DNA of 64,000 nt from Bacteroidota bacterium (GTDB lineage Bacteria; Bacteroidota; Bacteroidia; Chitinophagales; Chitinophagaceae). The DNA is taken from NCBI GenBank assembly GCA_005882315.1, contig VBAR01000001.1:693736-757735 (forward strand). Reading direction: 5' to 3'. Under the pieces are notes generated by a model. That model ran no database searches and was not told where the DNA came from. It saw only the letters and a list, made by a program, of their open reading frames with translations. This document shows positions 55,081-63,977 of the stretch, piece by piece; positions within the stretch are counted from its first letter, which is position 1, and every line of letters begins with the position of its first letter. A program made the translations under genes and the position numbers.

Positions 55081-55848
55081 TTAGTTTAATAAGGTTTCGT
55101 CGGATTCATCAGTTAATGCTTCAGTGTCTTTCAAAAAGTCCTGTAACTCATTTTCAGGAATATCCTTAATTAATTCTTTTATATCGTCAGACTTATTTTT
55201 GGCTGATACTACAGTTCCATCAAAATTGGTTTCTTTTTCAGCCAGCTTAATAAACTCATCGATCTTTTCGGTACTTACTTTCTTCATACTCTTCTCAACC
55301 CATGCATGAGGATCCTTATCAATACTTATCTTATTCTGTTGTAAAACTAATACACCTGTTATAGCGACAATTCCAATAACCGCTGCAGCAACTGCCATTC
55401 TAAACGATCTGCGACTTGTAATTGAAAACACTTTTGTTTCTTTTACAACAGGTACAGAAAGATTTTCAAAATATCCCTGCGGAACGCTGTAAGGATTTTC
55501 TTTTTTCAATCCTTTCAGTAAAGGAGATAAGTTTTTTAATTCTTCATCTGCATTTGTAAAGTCTGCAGTAACATGCATTACACTTTTCAATCTTTCTTCC
55601 AGGCCTTCAAAATATCCTGCCGGAACTTTATATGTATTTGTTCTTGACAAACCACACAGGTATGGCGACAGATATTCCAACTCTTCTTTTGCATCTGCAG
55701 CTTCCATTGCTTTGATACGGGCCAGAACCTGTGAAGCAAATCCTTCAAAATATCCCTGAGGCACGGAATAGATATTTTCAAGGGGGTTGACGGTTAGATT
55801 GCTTCCCAGTTCTTTTAATTCATTTAATATGTCGTTCCTGTTTGTCAT
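55081..55848 (-). CDS. Anti-sigma-like membrane protein with repeated Y-x-V-P-x-G-Y-F-E motif
   Basis: 255 residues from the ATG at 55846-55848; a longer start at 55884 adds residues without support. The cytoplasmic N-terminal half has three copies of the motif: IYSVPQGYFEGFASQV near 25-40, TYKVPAGYFEGLEERL near 68-83, and PYSVPQGYFENLSVPV near 118-133. One membrane helix follows (about 148-167, MAVAAAVIGIVAITGVLVLQ), then a charged periplasmic tail. Position directly after the sigma factor suggests an anti-sigma or sigma-regulating role. Confidence 0.7.
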   Translation of the reverse strand: MTNRNDILNELKELGSNLTVNPLENIYSVPQGYFEGFASQVLARIKAMEAADAKEELEYLSPYLCGLSRTNTYKVPAGYFEGLEERLKSVMHVTADFTNADEELKNLSPLLKGLKKENPYSVPQGYFENLSVPVVKETKVFSITSRRSFRMAVAAAVIGIVAITGVLVLQQNKISIDKDPHAWVEKSMKKVSTEKIDEFIKLAEKETNFDGTVVSAKNKSDDIKELIKDIPENELQDFLKDTEALTDESDETLLN

Positions 55849-55915
55849 TTTTTCTATGATCCTATGCCAATGGCACATGGACAACGTTTATGAGACGCTT
55901 TCTGTTTTTCAAAGT

Positions 55916-56470
55916 TTAATGGTTCAGCATATAATCCTCAACTTTTTTCACCGCATGATGGTAACTGGCCTTGAGGGCTCCCTCGCTGGTTTCCAGCACT
56001 TTACTCATTTCTTCGTAGGGCATTTCATCATTATATCGCAGCAAAAATACTATCCTTTGTTTTTCAGGCAGTTGCTGAATAGCCAATTGCAGTTTCCACT
56101 CCAGTTTTTGGGAATCGAAATGTTCGTCGGCTTTTATCCTGTTACTTAAGCCTGATTCCTCATCACTGAGGCTTACCGAAGTCCGTTTCTTTTGCTGTTC
56201 AATAAATGTGAGACTTTCATTCGTAGCTATCCGATAAAGCCAGGTATACAGCTGGCTATCTTCCCTAAAATTTTCCAATCCTTTCCATACCCTGATAAAA
56301 ACATTCTGCAAAACATCATTGGCATCATCATGATCCACAACCATTCGGCGTACTAACCAATATAATTTTTCCTGATATTTTTTTATGATAGCTGTATAGG
56401 CCCGTTCTTTAGTTACGGGATCACGGAACTGTATCAGCAGTTCATTGTCTGCAATGGCGGTTGGGTTCAT
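55916..56470 (-). CDS. ECF RNA polymerase sigma factor
   Basis: 184 residues. Region 2 spans about 25-95 (DANDVLQNVFIRVWKGLENF, LYTWLYRIATNESLTFI) and region 4 about 120-175 (LQLAIQQLPEKQRIVFLLRY, MPYEEMSKVLETSEGALKAS). It is the first gene of the operon with the anti-sigma-like protein (67 bases away). ECF factors respond to envelope or other stress and often regulate their own operon. Confidence 0.93.
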   Translation of the reverse strand: MNPTAIADNELLIQFRDPVTKERAYTAIIKKYQEKLYWLVRRMVVDHDDANDVLQNVFIRVWKGLENFREDSQLYTWLYRIATNESLTFIEQQKKRTSVSLSDEESGLSNRIKADEHFDSQKLEWKLQLAIQQLPEKQRIVFLLRYNDEMPYEEMSKVLETSEGALKASYHHAVKKVEDYMLNH

Positions 56471-56595
56471 CAGGTCAGGGCTTTGAAACGATTAGAATAT
56501 TGGTGACTCATTTAGTTTAAATGAAACAGCTATAGTAAAAGTATCATTTTTTTTGTGTAACCAGCAAAACACCTCGATTAAAAGTTCCTTGCAAG

Positions 56596-56616
56596 TTTAT
56601 CCTGAGCTTTGTCGAA
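56596..56616. repeat. Dispersed small repeat
   Basis: ATCCTGAGCTTTGTCGAA closely resembles ATCCTGAGCTTGCCGAA at 29903-29919. Both lie in intergenic DNA. Confidence 0.45.
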
Positions 56617-56670
56617 AGACACTCTTCTACTGCAACAATTCTATTCGGCTTACCAAAATATCTACAAATA

Positions 56671-56698
56671 AAAAAGCTCTTCGTTTAAAGAAGAGCTT
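56671..56698 (-). terminator. Terminator of the transketolase gene
   Basis: AAGCTCTTC (56674-56682) pairs with GAAGAGCTT (56690-56698). On the minus strand a T run follows. It lies 24 bases after the transketolase stop. Confidence 0.8.
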
Positions 56699-56722
56699 AA
56701 TCAATTAGATCAATGAACCTGG

Positions 56723-57676
56723 TTATTTTCTTTTCATTACTTTCTCTGCAGCTGCTACAATATCCGGTATATCCAATCCATATTTCTTCAGCAATTCTTT
56801 TGGTGTTCCGCTTTCGCCGAAAGTATCTTTTGTACCTACATATTCAATCGGCACAGGAAAATTCTTTGCAGCACATTGAGCAATCGCATCACCCAATCCG
56901 CCAATGATATTATGCTCTTCTGCAGTTACAACACATTTAGTTTTTTTAATGGACCTGATCACAGCTTCTTCATCCAGCGGTTTGATGGTATGAATATTTA
57001 TTACTTCAACACTTACTCCTTTCTCCTGTAATATTACTCCGGCCTGTATAGCATTCCATACCAGGTGGCCACATGCAAAAATGGTTACATCTGTTCCTTC
57101 GCTGAAATGCTGTGCCTTGCCGATTTTAAAATCTTCTTCTTTTGTAAAGATGGGCCATACCGGGCGGCCAAAACGTAAATAAACCGGGCCAACATAATCA
57201 GCAATAGCCAACGTTGCAGCTTTGGTTTGTGCATAATCACAAGGAACGATCACTGTCATACCAGGCAACATTTTCATAAGGCCTATATCTTCCAGTATTT
57301 GATGAGTTGCACCATCTTCACCTAATGTAACGCCTGCATGTGATGCACATATCTTTACATTCTTTCCGCTATAAGCAACCGATTGTCGTATTTGGTCATA
57401 CACACGGCCAGTAGAAAAATTTGCAAATGTTGTCGTAAATGGAATTTTACCACCGATCGTTAACCCTGCACCAATGCCAATCATATTCGCTTCACCAATT
57501 CCGCACTGTATAAATCGTTCAGGAAATTCTTTGATGAACTGGTTGAGTTTTAATGAGCCGGCGAGATCGGCAGTTAATGCAACAATATTCGGATTCTTCC
57601 TACCCGCCTCCACTATTCCATCACCAAAACCGCTGCGGGTATCTTTATTGCCGGTTGGTTGTATGTCTTTGAGCAT
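56723..57676 (-). CDS. Transketolase C-terminal subunit
   Basis: 317 residues covering only the pyrimidine-binding and C-terminal domains of a transketolase. GIGEANMIGIGAGL has the conserved Glu that activates thiamine diphosphate; further on are SHAGVTLGEDGATHQILEDI and VTAEEHNIIGGLGDAIA. The N-terminal, diphosphate-binding subunit (about 280 residues) should be a separate gene but is not adjacent: the upstream neighbour is galE. It transfers two-carbon units in the pentose phosphate pathway once paired with that subunit. Confidence 0.92.
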   Translation of the reverse strand: MLKDIQPTGNKDTRSGFGDGIVEAGRKNPNIVALTADLAGSLKLNQFIKEFPERFIQCGIGEANMIGIGAGLTIGGKIPFTTTFANFSTGRVYDQIRQSVAYSGKNVKICASHAGVTLGEDGATHQILEDIGLMKMLPGMTVIVPCDYAQTKAATLAIADYVGPVYLRFGRPVWPIFTKEEDFKIGKAQHFSEGTDVTIFACGHLVWNAIQAGVILQEKGVSVEVINIHTIKPLDEEAVIRSIKKTKCVVTAEEHNIIGGLGDAIAQCAAKNFPVPIEYVGTKDTFGESGTPKELLKKYGLDIPDIVAAAEKVMKRK

Positions 57677-57696
57677 AATTTCTATTTGAGATGGCG

Positions 57697-57704
57697 CAAA
57701 ACTA
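57697..57704 (-). promoter_or_regulatory. Candidate -7 element of the transketolase gene
   Basis: TAGTTTTG on the minus strand, 21 bases before the start codon, matches TAnnTTTG. It suggests that the gene is transcribed separately from galE. Confidence 0.35.
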
Positions 57705-57750
57705 AGGGATAGCTATTAATTATCGGGACTATAAACCAAATGGGGAAAAA

Positions 57751-58806
57751 TCAGTTTAATTCACCTGGAACATCTCCAAAAATTGTCTGATCGGCCTGTA
57801 ATCTTTGTTCCCAATCCCATGCAGTTTTCATCATTTCTTCAAGTGAGTATTTTGGATTCCACCCAAGAATGGTTTTTGCGAGATCATTATTTGCATAAAT
57901 AGCAATTACATCTCCCGGTCTGCGTGGCCCGATTTCATAATTCAGTTTTACACCGCTTACTTTTTCAAAAGCAAGGATTGATTCAAGAACAGTGACCCCA
58001 TTACCACTACCTAAATTAAAAACTTCGCATAAACCTGAGTTTTTTTCTTCTTCAAGATATTTCATGGCTAATGTATGTGCATTGGCCAGATCACAGACGT
58101 GAATGAAATCACGGAGGCAACTGCCGTCACGGGTGGGGTAATCATTTCCAAAAACAGTTAGTTTCGGCAACTTACCAATTGCAGTTTGTGTAATAGCCGG
58201 TACAAGATTTTCCGGATTACCCAACGGCATTTCTCCAATAAAAGCAGTTGGATGTGCCCCAACAGGATTAAAATAACGAAGCAGTATACAATTGATACCG
58301 GTATTTTTTGCAAACTCATTTACAATTTGCTCACCCATTTGTTTCGTATATCCATAAGGAGATGCAGCAGGTTTGGGTATTGTTTTTTCCGTAACCGGAA
58401 TCGAATCAGGGTTTCCATAAACAGTACAGGAAGATGAAAAAACAAAATAAGGAACCTTATACTCATCCACACATTTTAGCAGGTTGATCAATGAAAGGAG
58501 GTTATTATCAAAATACAATAATGGATTCTCAACCGACTCTCTTACCGACTTATAGGCTGCAAAATGAATGACCCCGATGATATCTTCATTTTCAAGGAAT
58601 ACAGCAGAGGTATCATCATAGCTGCATAGATCAACTTTGTAGTTCTTGATTTTCTGGCCGGTAATTTTTTCAACTCCATCCAGTATCAGTGGATTGGAGC
58701 GGGAGTTATTGTCAATTGAAATTACTTCATATCCATTTTCAATCAAATCAATAATTGTATGCGAACCAATATAACCACAGCCTCCGGTAACTAATATTTT
58801 TCTCAT
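57751..58806 (-). CDS. galE: UDP-glucose 4-epimerase
   Basis: 351 residues. NAD-binding motif GGCGYIGSHT at the N-terminus, SSSCTVYGNP, catalytic Tyr and Lys in YGYTKQMGE, and a C-terminal domain with GSGNGVTVLESILAFEKVSG and IGPRRPGDVIAIYANNDLAK. It is slightly longer than the usual 338 residues. It interconverts UDP-glucose and UDP-galactose for surface polysaccharides. Confidence 0.94.
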   Translation of the reverse strand: MRKILVTGGCGYIGSHTIIDLIENGYEVISIDNNSRSNPLILDGVEKITGQKIKNYKVDLCSYDDTSAVFLENEDIIGVIHFAAYKSVRESVENPLLYFDNNLLSLINLLKCVDEYKVPYFVFSSSCTVYGNPDSIPVTEKTIPKPAASPYGYTKQMGEQIVNEFAKNTGINCILLRYFNPVGAHPTAFIGEMPLGNPENLVPAITQTAIGKLPKLTVFGNDYPTRDGSCLRDFIHVCDLANAHTLAMKYLEEEKNSGLCEVFNLGSGNGVTVLESILAFEKVSGVKLNYEIGPRRPGDVIAIYANNDLAKTILGWNPKYSLEEMMKTAWDWEQRLQADQTIFGDVPGELN

Positions 58807-58857
58807 ATATAAAAAATCCGGGCAAAGGTCAGGGTTTTTAGTCTAAGTTCCTTGTCT

Positions 58858-59676
58858 TTAAACAAGTGGTTCTATTGAAAACACATCCAGTTTTGATTGC
58901 ATAAAATTTCTCACTCTTTTCAAAACAGCATTACCATTATTTGAACCGCCGTCATTTGTATTTCCTTCAATTGTTTCAAATACTCCATTGCCTATACTGA
59001 TTATAATGCCGGTATGAATCCAGTCATTAGGAGTTTTTTGCAACAAAAAAATATCTCCTGGTTTTACTAATGATGGATTATTTCTAACTGCGGTAAAACG
59101 GGACAATAATCCTTTTTGTAAACCAATAGTACCAACAGTATCACAACTAAAAGTGAGAGGCATTAAAGTTTTGAAGTTTTTTTCCTGTAAAGATGCGGCC
59201 TGATCGATAATACCCTGAACAAAACCCATACACCAAAACCAACTTGTCCCTTCATGACCTTCCATATAAGCTCTTACCCAAGGACCCATATTCGACTGGC
59301 CTTTTACGTTTAGTTCAAATGGGTGATTTTTCAAATGATTGATAGCTGTGTTCACCACCAACTGCCGCAAACTGGCGCCATTGATATTTCCTTCAAATGC
59401 GTTTTTCATCGGCTCAGACAACAAATCAAATGTCGGTTTATCTACTACTCCGTTTTGTGTAAGTCCTTTTGCTTTTTGATAGTTCATTACTGATTTTTCA
59501 GTTGCTTGTCCAAAATCACCATCGACATCGGTGGTTGTACCGGCATTGGGATTAGACATTGCAAACAAGGCAAGCCATGATTGAATTTTCATCACATCTT
59601 TCTTATTGCTGTTAGCACCGCCTTTCTTTTGGGTAGCAGAAATGGAGAGTTCTTTGAGGTAAGTTGTTTTTTGCAT
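58858..59676 (-). CDS. Leaderless peptidoglycan-binding protein with amidase-like domain
   Basis: 272 residues with no signal peptide. A peptidoglycan-binding type 1 domain (about 24-90) shows DVDGDFGQATEKSVMNYQKA. The C-terminal part (about 110-265) looks like a CHAP/NlpC-type cysteine hydrolase: Cys in SWFWCMGFVQGI, the lead-in LVKPGDIFLLQ, His in DWIHTGIII and the acidic FETIEGNTND. It lies downstream of the toxin-like and propeller-like genes on the same strand. Without a leader it would need an injection system or lysis to reach the wall. Candidate effector or lysin; not proven. Confidence 0.7.
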   Translation of the reverse strand: MQKTTYLKELSISATQKKGGANSNKKDVMKIQSWLALFAMSNPNAGTTTDVDGDFGQATEKSVMNYQKAKGLTQNGVVDKPTFDLLSEPMKNAFEGNINGASLRQLVVNTAINHLKNHPFELNVKGQSNMGPWVRAYMEGHEGTSWFWCMGFVQGIIDQAASLQEKNFKTLMPLTFSCDTVGTIGLQKGLLSRFTAVRNNPSLVKPGDIFLLQKTPNDWIHTGIIISIGNGVFETIEGNTNDGGSNNGNAVLKRVRNFMQSKLDVFSIEPLV

Positions 59677-59718
59677 GGTGGAAGGTTTTAAGATTTAATA
59701 AAATATTTTTTAAAACAA

Positions 59719-60750
59719 TCAAATCGTCACTTTAAAAAAACGAAAATTGTAATCAACCATAAAATAGCCACTGTTTGTTTTTATTACCCGGCTATTTATA
59801 GAAAATTCCGAGTTTGTAGAAACCACATCATCTACTTGCAGTGTTTCAAGTTCTATTTTAAAACACTCTCCCGAACCAGTATTCTGGAGCAGAAAAAATT
59901 TATCTGTTTTATCAATAAGTTTTAGAGTGCCGGATTTTTTTATCCATTTAGTCAGCGGAAGATCTTGTTTACTGATTATAATGCCTATTTCAGGATCAAT
60001 TTGATATATTGAATTCATTGTGCAATGATAGAGGTATCTCTGATGAAAAAAAGAAACGCCCAACACCCTCTCAGTAAGTTTCAATACCCATTTTATTTTG
60101 GAGGAATTGATATCAACTAATAAGAGATACCATGCAAGCATTCCAGATAACAACTCTCCTCTTTCTTTATTAAATAAGAGTCTATCAATTTTATTTTTCC
60201 CTGGCTTCTCGAAAAAATCTAAAAATTGAGTCTGGTCTTCAAGATCAATACTATTTACAACGTTCTTTCTGGTAATAGACAGCTTTAATGGATGATTGAT
60301 ATTTATTAATGCAATTCCATTATCTAAGCATTGGATCAATCTACATGAATCTACATAGGTTTTCGAAATTTCATTAGAGATTAAATCAAGGCTAATAATT
60401 GCAGTTTTATTTTTAAACGTTTCAATAAAGAAAATAAACCGATCTGTTATACAGCTTAAGCTCGGATCTAGTTTCCCTTGGGTTTTATAACTAAAGAAAT
60501 TATCCTGATGTGGAGAATTTGTGATACTCAATAATGTCTCTGTTAAAACAATTAATTTTTTTTCATACACATACATTGTTGGATTTATCTTATCATTTAT
60601 AATTTTTATTCTATAAACATCTTCGTCAACTTCTTCTTTATCTGTGGAAAAAATTTTTATGTGCCCTTGTTTATCTAAAAGCAAAATACTTTCATCATAC
60701 AAAACTGTTTCCAATACAGGGCTTTCTAATATTATCTGTTTTGCAGTCAT
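59719..60750 (-). CDS. Propeller-like protein, candidate immunity protein
   Basis: 343 residues, no signal peptide and no membrane helix. The sequence is a series of short strands with variable loops, e.g. ESILLLDKQGHIKIFSTDKE, KLIVLTETLLSITNS, FFIETFKNKTAIISLDL and FFLLQNTGSGECFKIELETL, consistent with a WD40- or PQQ-like beta propeller. No family is recognised. It starts 14 bases downstream of the toxin-like gene and is very likely co-transcribed. That position is where immunity genes of polymorphic toxins normally sit, so this is the best candidate, though immunity proteins are usually smaller. Confidence 0.6.
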   Translation of the reverse strand: MTAKQIILESPVLETVLYDESILLLDKQGHIKIFSTDKEEVDEDVYRIKIINDKINPTMYVYEKKLIVLTETLLSITNSPHQDNFFSYKTQGKLDPSLSCITDRFIFFIETFKNKTAIISLDLISNEISKTYVDSCRLIQCLDNGIALININHPLKLSITRKNVVNSIDLEDQTQFLDFFEKPGKNKIDRLLFNKERGELLSGMLAWYLLLVDINSSKIKWVLKLTERVLGVSFFHQRYLYHCTMNSIYQIDPEIGIIISKQDLPLTKWIKKSGTLKLIDKTDKFFLLQNTGSGECFKIELETLQVDDVVSTNSEFSINSRVIKTNSGYFMVDYNFRFFKVTI

Positions 60751-60764
60751 AATAACAATGAATT

Positions 60765-63700
60765 TTATAGAACTTTACCTGTTGATAGAGAAATTACGTA
60801 TATCTGATCAAGTATATCATCAATTTTTGAAATTAGTCTTGGATCTCCTGAAGCCTTAACAGCTGATTCAGCAATTCTTAATAAGTCATCGACATTCTTA
60901 ATCCCTTGCCCGAATATTCTGTCATTGAATAGCCATCTAAAGTCTCCCGAAATCTGAAGATCTTTTAACATCTGCTGTAGGAAGGTTTGTGGCCTGAATG
61001 CTTCCCAATTTTTAAATTCAAATCTTACTCCGTCAACTACTGCATCAATAACCCTTGCTCCAGAGCCCGTGGCTACTCTATATTCAAGTCTTTGTAAAGA
61101 AGATAACATAGATGGATTATTCTCAAAAAAATTCAATACAAAATCTGCTCCTCTGAATTTATTTCCTCCTTTACCTAAGTCGTCAATTAATGTGTCCAGA
61201 CCGGGAATTTTTCTCTCTGAAAGATTTTCAAGTGTTTTAAGGGCACTCCTTAATCGTTTAGGACCTACATTTCTTAACCCGTTAATTAGAGCCGGACCGT
61301 TTTTGGATAATCCAGATTTGGTTGCTAATTCAAAAAGTTCTTTACCTAATGCAGGATCATTTGTTAGTTCTTTTACCAATCCTGAGGGATCTTTTCTGGC
61401 TCCCACGACCAATCCATCATCCATCATTGTTCCTACTTTTCCCTTTCCAGCTTTGAATTCAACTTTGCCAGTAGCTAATAACACCCATGGATTTATATAT
61501 CCTTCTAAAGCAAATCGACCACCTTCAAACCTGATCCTAATTTTTTTAAACCGTACATGTTCCAAAATTTTATTAGCCAGGTGTTCCAGATTTTTTGCGA
61601 CTTTGCCTAATCCTTTTCCAACGATTCCCTTGAATAAAACTTTTCCTTTTTCTATTAAAAACTTAGCTCCCCTGATAATTGCTTTTCCAACCTGCTTACC
61701 TACGCTGATCGCTCCTTTCACGACAGTTTTTGCTACTTTGCCAGCTACTTTAAGCACACCAAATCCGAGGTACATTGCTAATTCGATCAGAGCGGCTCCC
61801 AATCCTCTGCTCAATGCTTTCGTTCCGCCTTTAATATATCCATTCCAGGATTTATCAAGAAAATCGACAACATAACCCCCGAATTGTGCAATAGCAATGC
61901 CTGCAAAAACATACTCAAGTATGGGGATAATGACCGGCAACGCTGCAGTGATTGCTCCACCTGTAAAAATTTCCGCAGCTATAAAAGCTGCAATAGCTGC
62001 AACTACTCCGCCTACAACATATAGCCAATTATCACTCCACCATTTTGTTAATCCTTTTTTCATCATACCCCACTTGATCTCTGCTCTTTGCATACTTGTT
62101 AGTCCATCATCTCTTTTTTCTGCAGAAGTTGTTGATGCTGCGCCACTACTACTTGCGTCTTCCATTACTGAACTCATAGTTCGGGTTGGGTCATTAGCTT
62201 CATTTCCGATCTCTTGTTCGGTCGTTCCACTTTGTACCATTGCAGCAATCTGTAGTTGTATTTCAGGTGAAACCTCTTCGGATGATATGCCATCCACACC
62301 AACATTTGCGGGTGTCCAAGGTGCTTGAGGAAGACCTGCATCACCTGCTCCCTCAGGCAACAATCCCATATCCGCTGCTACAGCCAGTTCTTTAGGATCC
62401 AACGGCTTATCAAGATCTACTCCCAATAATTCTTCTATACCACCTTGTTTTATTGTATCAAAACTTACTCCACCTATCGCATCAACTATATGACCAAAGC
62501 GTTTAAACAACTCCATCAAATCTCCCGATATAAGCATACTTATAACTGTCAATAATCCATTGACTAAGCTTTGCATAAGCCCGTAAAGTTTATCAATTAC
62601 TTCTGCCAGGAAATCTATAATTGCAGAAACTATTTTTATAAAAACATCAAATGCTTTATTCACCGCACTCACAGCTGTATTCACAGCGCCGTCAATTTTA
62701 CTCTTTACCTTATCCCTGATCTCTGGGAATGCGGCAAGTGCTATATCTACTATTCCCTTTAAAATTTCTCCGAATGCTTTGATCAAACCCACGATCAGTT
62801 TGCGCACTGTATTCAGAACAAATGTTACCAGTTTTTTGAATTTGTCAAATACCCATTTGATCGCTGCTCTTAATTTCTTAACTATAAAATTGAATGCACT
62901 CTTTAGCGCATCAACTAATGCAGCAGCTTTTCTCCTGACCCATCCAAAAAAACCACCGCTATCTTTTTTCTTTTTTTCCTTTTCCTTTTTTGCTTCTTCT
63001 TCAGCATCTTTTTTCTTCTGTATGGCTTCAGCTGCCGCATCTTTGTGATGCTGTTTAATATCCTTGTTTCCTTTATCTACCTCTACTTTTACTTTAGACT
63101 TTTGTGTTTCCGATGCTCCTTTGGCTTCTTTTTGAAAACTTGCTTCAGCACCATCGAGTTGTTTTTTCCATTCAAGTCTTTCACCATTCACAGTATCTAC
63201 TGCTTCATTGTTTGCATCAAACTGCGATTGCTTTGATTTTGAAGACTCGCTTTCTATTTTAGTCTCAGCTTTTAAATACTCTGCGTCAGATTGTTCTTTG
63301 TATTGAGAATCTCCTGTATCATATAAGGCTCTCTGTTCTCCGATCTGTTTATCTACCTGTGGCGTTAAAGCAAGATCAAGTTCACGGGTGCCATTATCTG
63401 TTACAAGTGGTAATCCTTTTTGTTTCTGAGATTTTAATGATTTAAACTTATGTTTAGTTTTAATTTTGCCGCTACCCGGTTGAGGAATGATATCGTTTTC
63501 ACCAAAGTCATTGTTAATTTCCTTTGCTGCTTCATCTTTTTTAGTAGTTACATCTAGCGATTGAGCAGCATGCTCACGGCCTATGTTTCCTGAATCTGCA
63601 TCTCCTGTTTCATCGATATGTTCTACAGGTCCCATATCATCAGGTACATCAGATGTGTCAATTAAGACATTGTGCAACTGATTTTGTGCGGCTTGAGCCA

Positions 63701-63977
63701 TTACTTGTTCACTTGCTGTATTTTCATCGGGTAAAAGTGAAAGTGTATTTAGATTGTATTGATAGGGTTGCGGAACAACTACATCCTCGGCAATAACTGT
63801 ATTGCCCCCATCATCACCAATTTTGTATTTTACCGATGCAGCACTTTTTACAGCAATATGTTTTTTCTTTAGCCCTTTTATATTACCGCCATAAATACTT
63901 CCTTCTTTTTCCGGTACTTCAGGCATTTTTTCTTTTGCCTCCTGCTTCTGTTTTTCCAGGTTACTTTCCATTACCAT
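60765..63977 (-). CDS. Large toxin-like protein with C-terminal PD-(D/E)XK nuclease signature (eCIS cargo type)
   Basis: At least 1070 residues. The ATG at 63975-63977 is chosen, but the frame stays open to the window edge, so the true start may lie outside. Order: acidic, probably disordered N-terminus (1-130); charged region ending in a Lys/Glu-rich stretch (to about 335); amphipathic helices about 340-500, starting GGFFGWVRRKAAALVDALKS and including VGLIKAFGEILKGIVDIALA, a pattern seen in proteins near extracellular contractile injection systems; glycine-rich hydrophobic segments about 645-790; and a C-terminal domain with D978 (RVIDAVVDG), E987 and K989 (RFEFKNW), the D-x8-E-x-K of a PD-(D/E)XK nuclease. 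The propeller-like gene follows after 14 bases. Confidence 0.75.
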   Translation of the reverse strand: MVMESNLEKQKQEAKEKMPEVPEKEGSIYGGNIKGLKKKHIAVKSAASVKYKIGDDGGNTVIAEDVVVPQPYQYNLNTLSLLPDENTASEQVMAQAAQNQLHNVLIDTSDVPDDMGPVEHIDETGDADSGNIGREHAAQSLDVTTKKDEAAKEINNDFGENDIIPQPGSGKIKTKHKFKSLKSQKQKGLPLVTDNGTRELDLALTPQVDKQIGEQRALYDTGDSQYKEQSDAEYLKAETKIESESSKSKQSQFDANNEAVDTVNGERLEWKKQLDGAEASFQKEAKGASETQKSKVKVEVDKGNKDIKQHHKDAAAEAIQKKKDAEEEAKKEKEKKKKDSGGFFGWVRRKAAALVDALKSAFNFIVKKLRAAIKWVFDKFKKLVTFVLNTVRKLIVGLIKAFGEILKGIVDIALAAFPEIRDKVKSKIDGAVNTAVSAVNKAFDVFIKIVSAIIDFLAEVIDKLYGLMQSLVNGLLTVISMLISGDLMELFKRFGHIVDAIGGVSFDTIKQGGIEELLGVDLDKPLDPKELAVAADMGLLPEGAGDAGLPQAPWTPANVGVDGISSEEVSPEIQLQIAAMVQSGTTEQEIGNEANDPTRTMSSVMEDASSSGAASTTSAEKRDDGLTSMQRAEIKWGMMKKGLTKWWSDNWLYVVGGVVAAIAAFIAAEIFTGGAITAALPVIIPILEYVFAGIAIAQFGGYVVDFLDKSWNGYIKGGTKALSRGLGAALIELAMYLGFGVLKVAGKVAKTVVKGAISVGKQVGKAIIRGAKFLIEKGKVLFKGIVGKGLGKVAKNLEHLANKILEHVRFKKIRIRFEGGRFALEGYINPWVLLATGKVEFKAGKGKVGTMMDDGLVVGARKDPSGLVKELTNDPALGKELFELATKSGLSKNGPALINGLRNVGPKRLRSALKTLENLSERKIPGLDTLIDDLGKGGNKFRGADFVLNFFENNPSMLSSLQRLEYRVATGSGARVIDAVVDGVRFEFKNWEAFRPQTFLQQMLKDLQISGDFRWLFNDRIFGQGIKNVDDLLRIAESAVKASGDPRLISKIDDILDQIYVISLSTGKVL

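Noticed and set aside
61069-61875. 268-residue ORF opposite the toxin-like gene
   Set aside because: It mirrors the coding strand of a well-supported gene; the composition is shadow-like (Pro, Ser, Asn and Leu rich) and no family is recognised.
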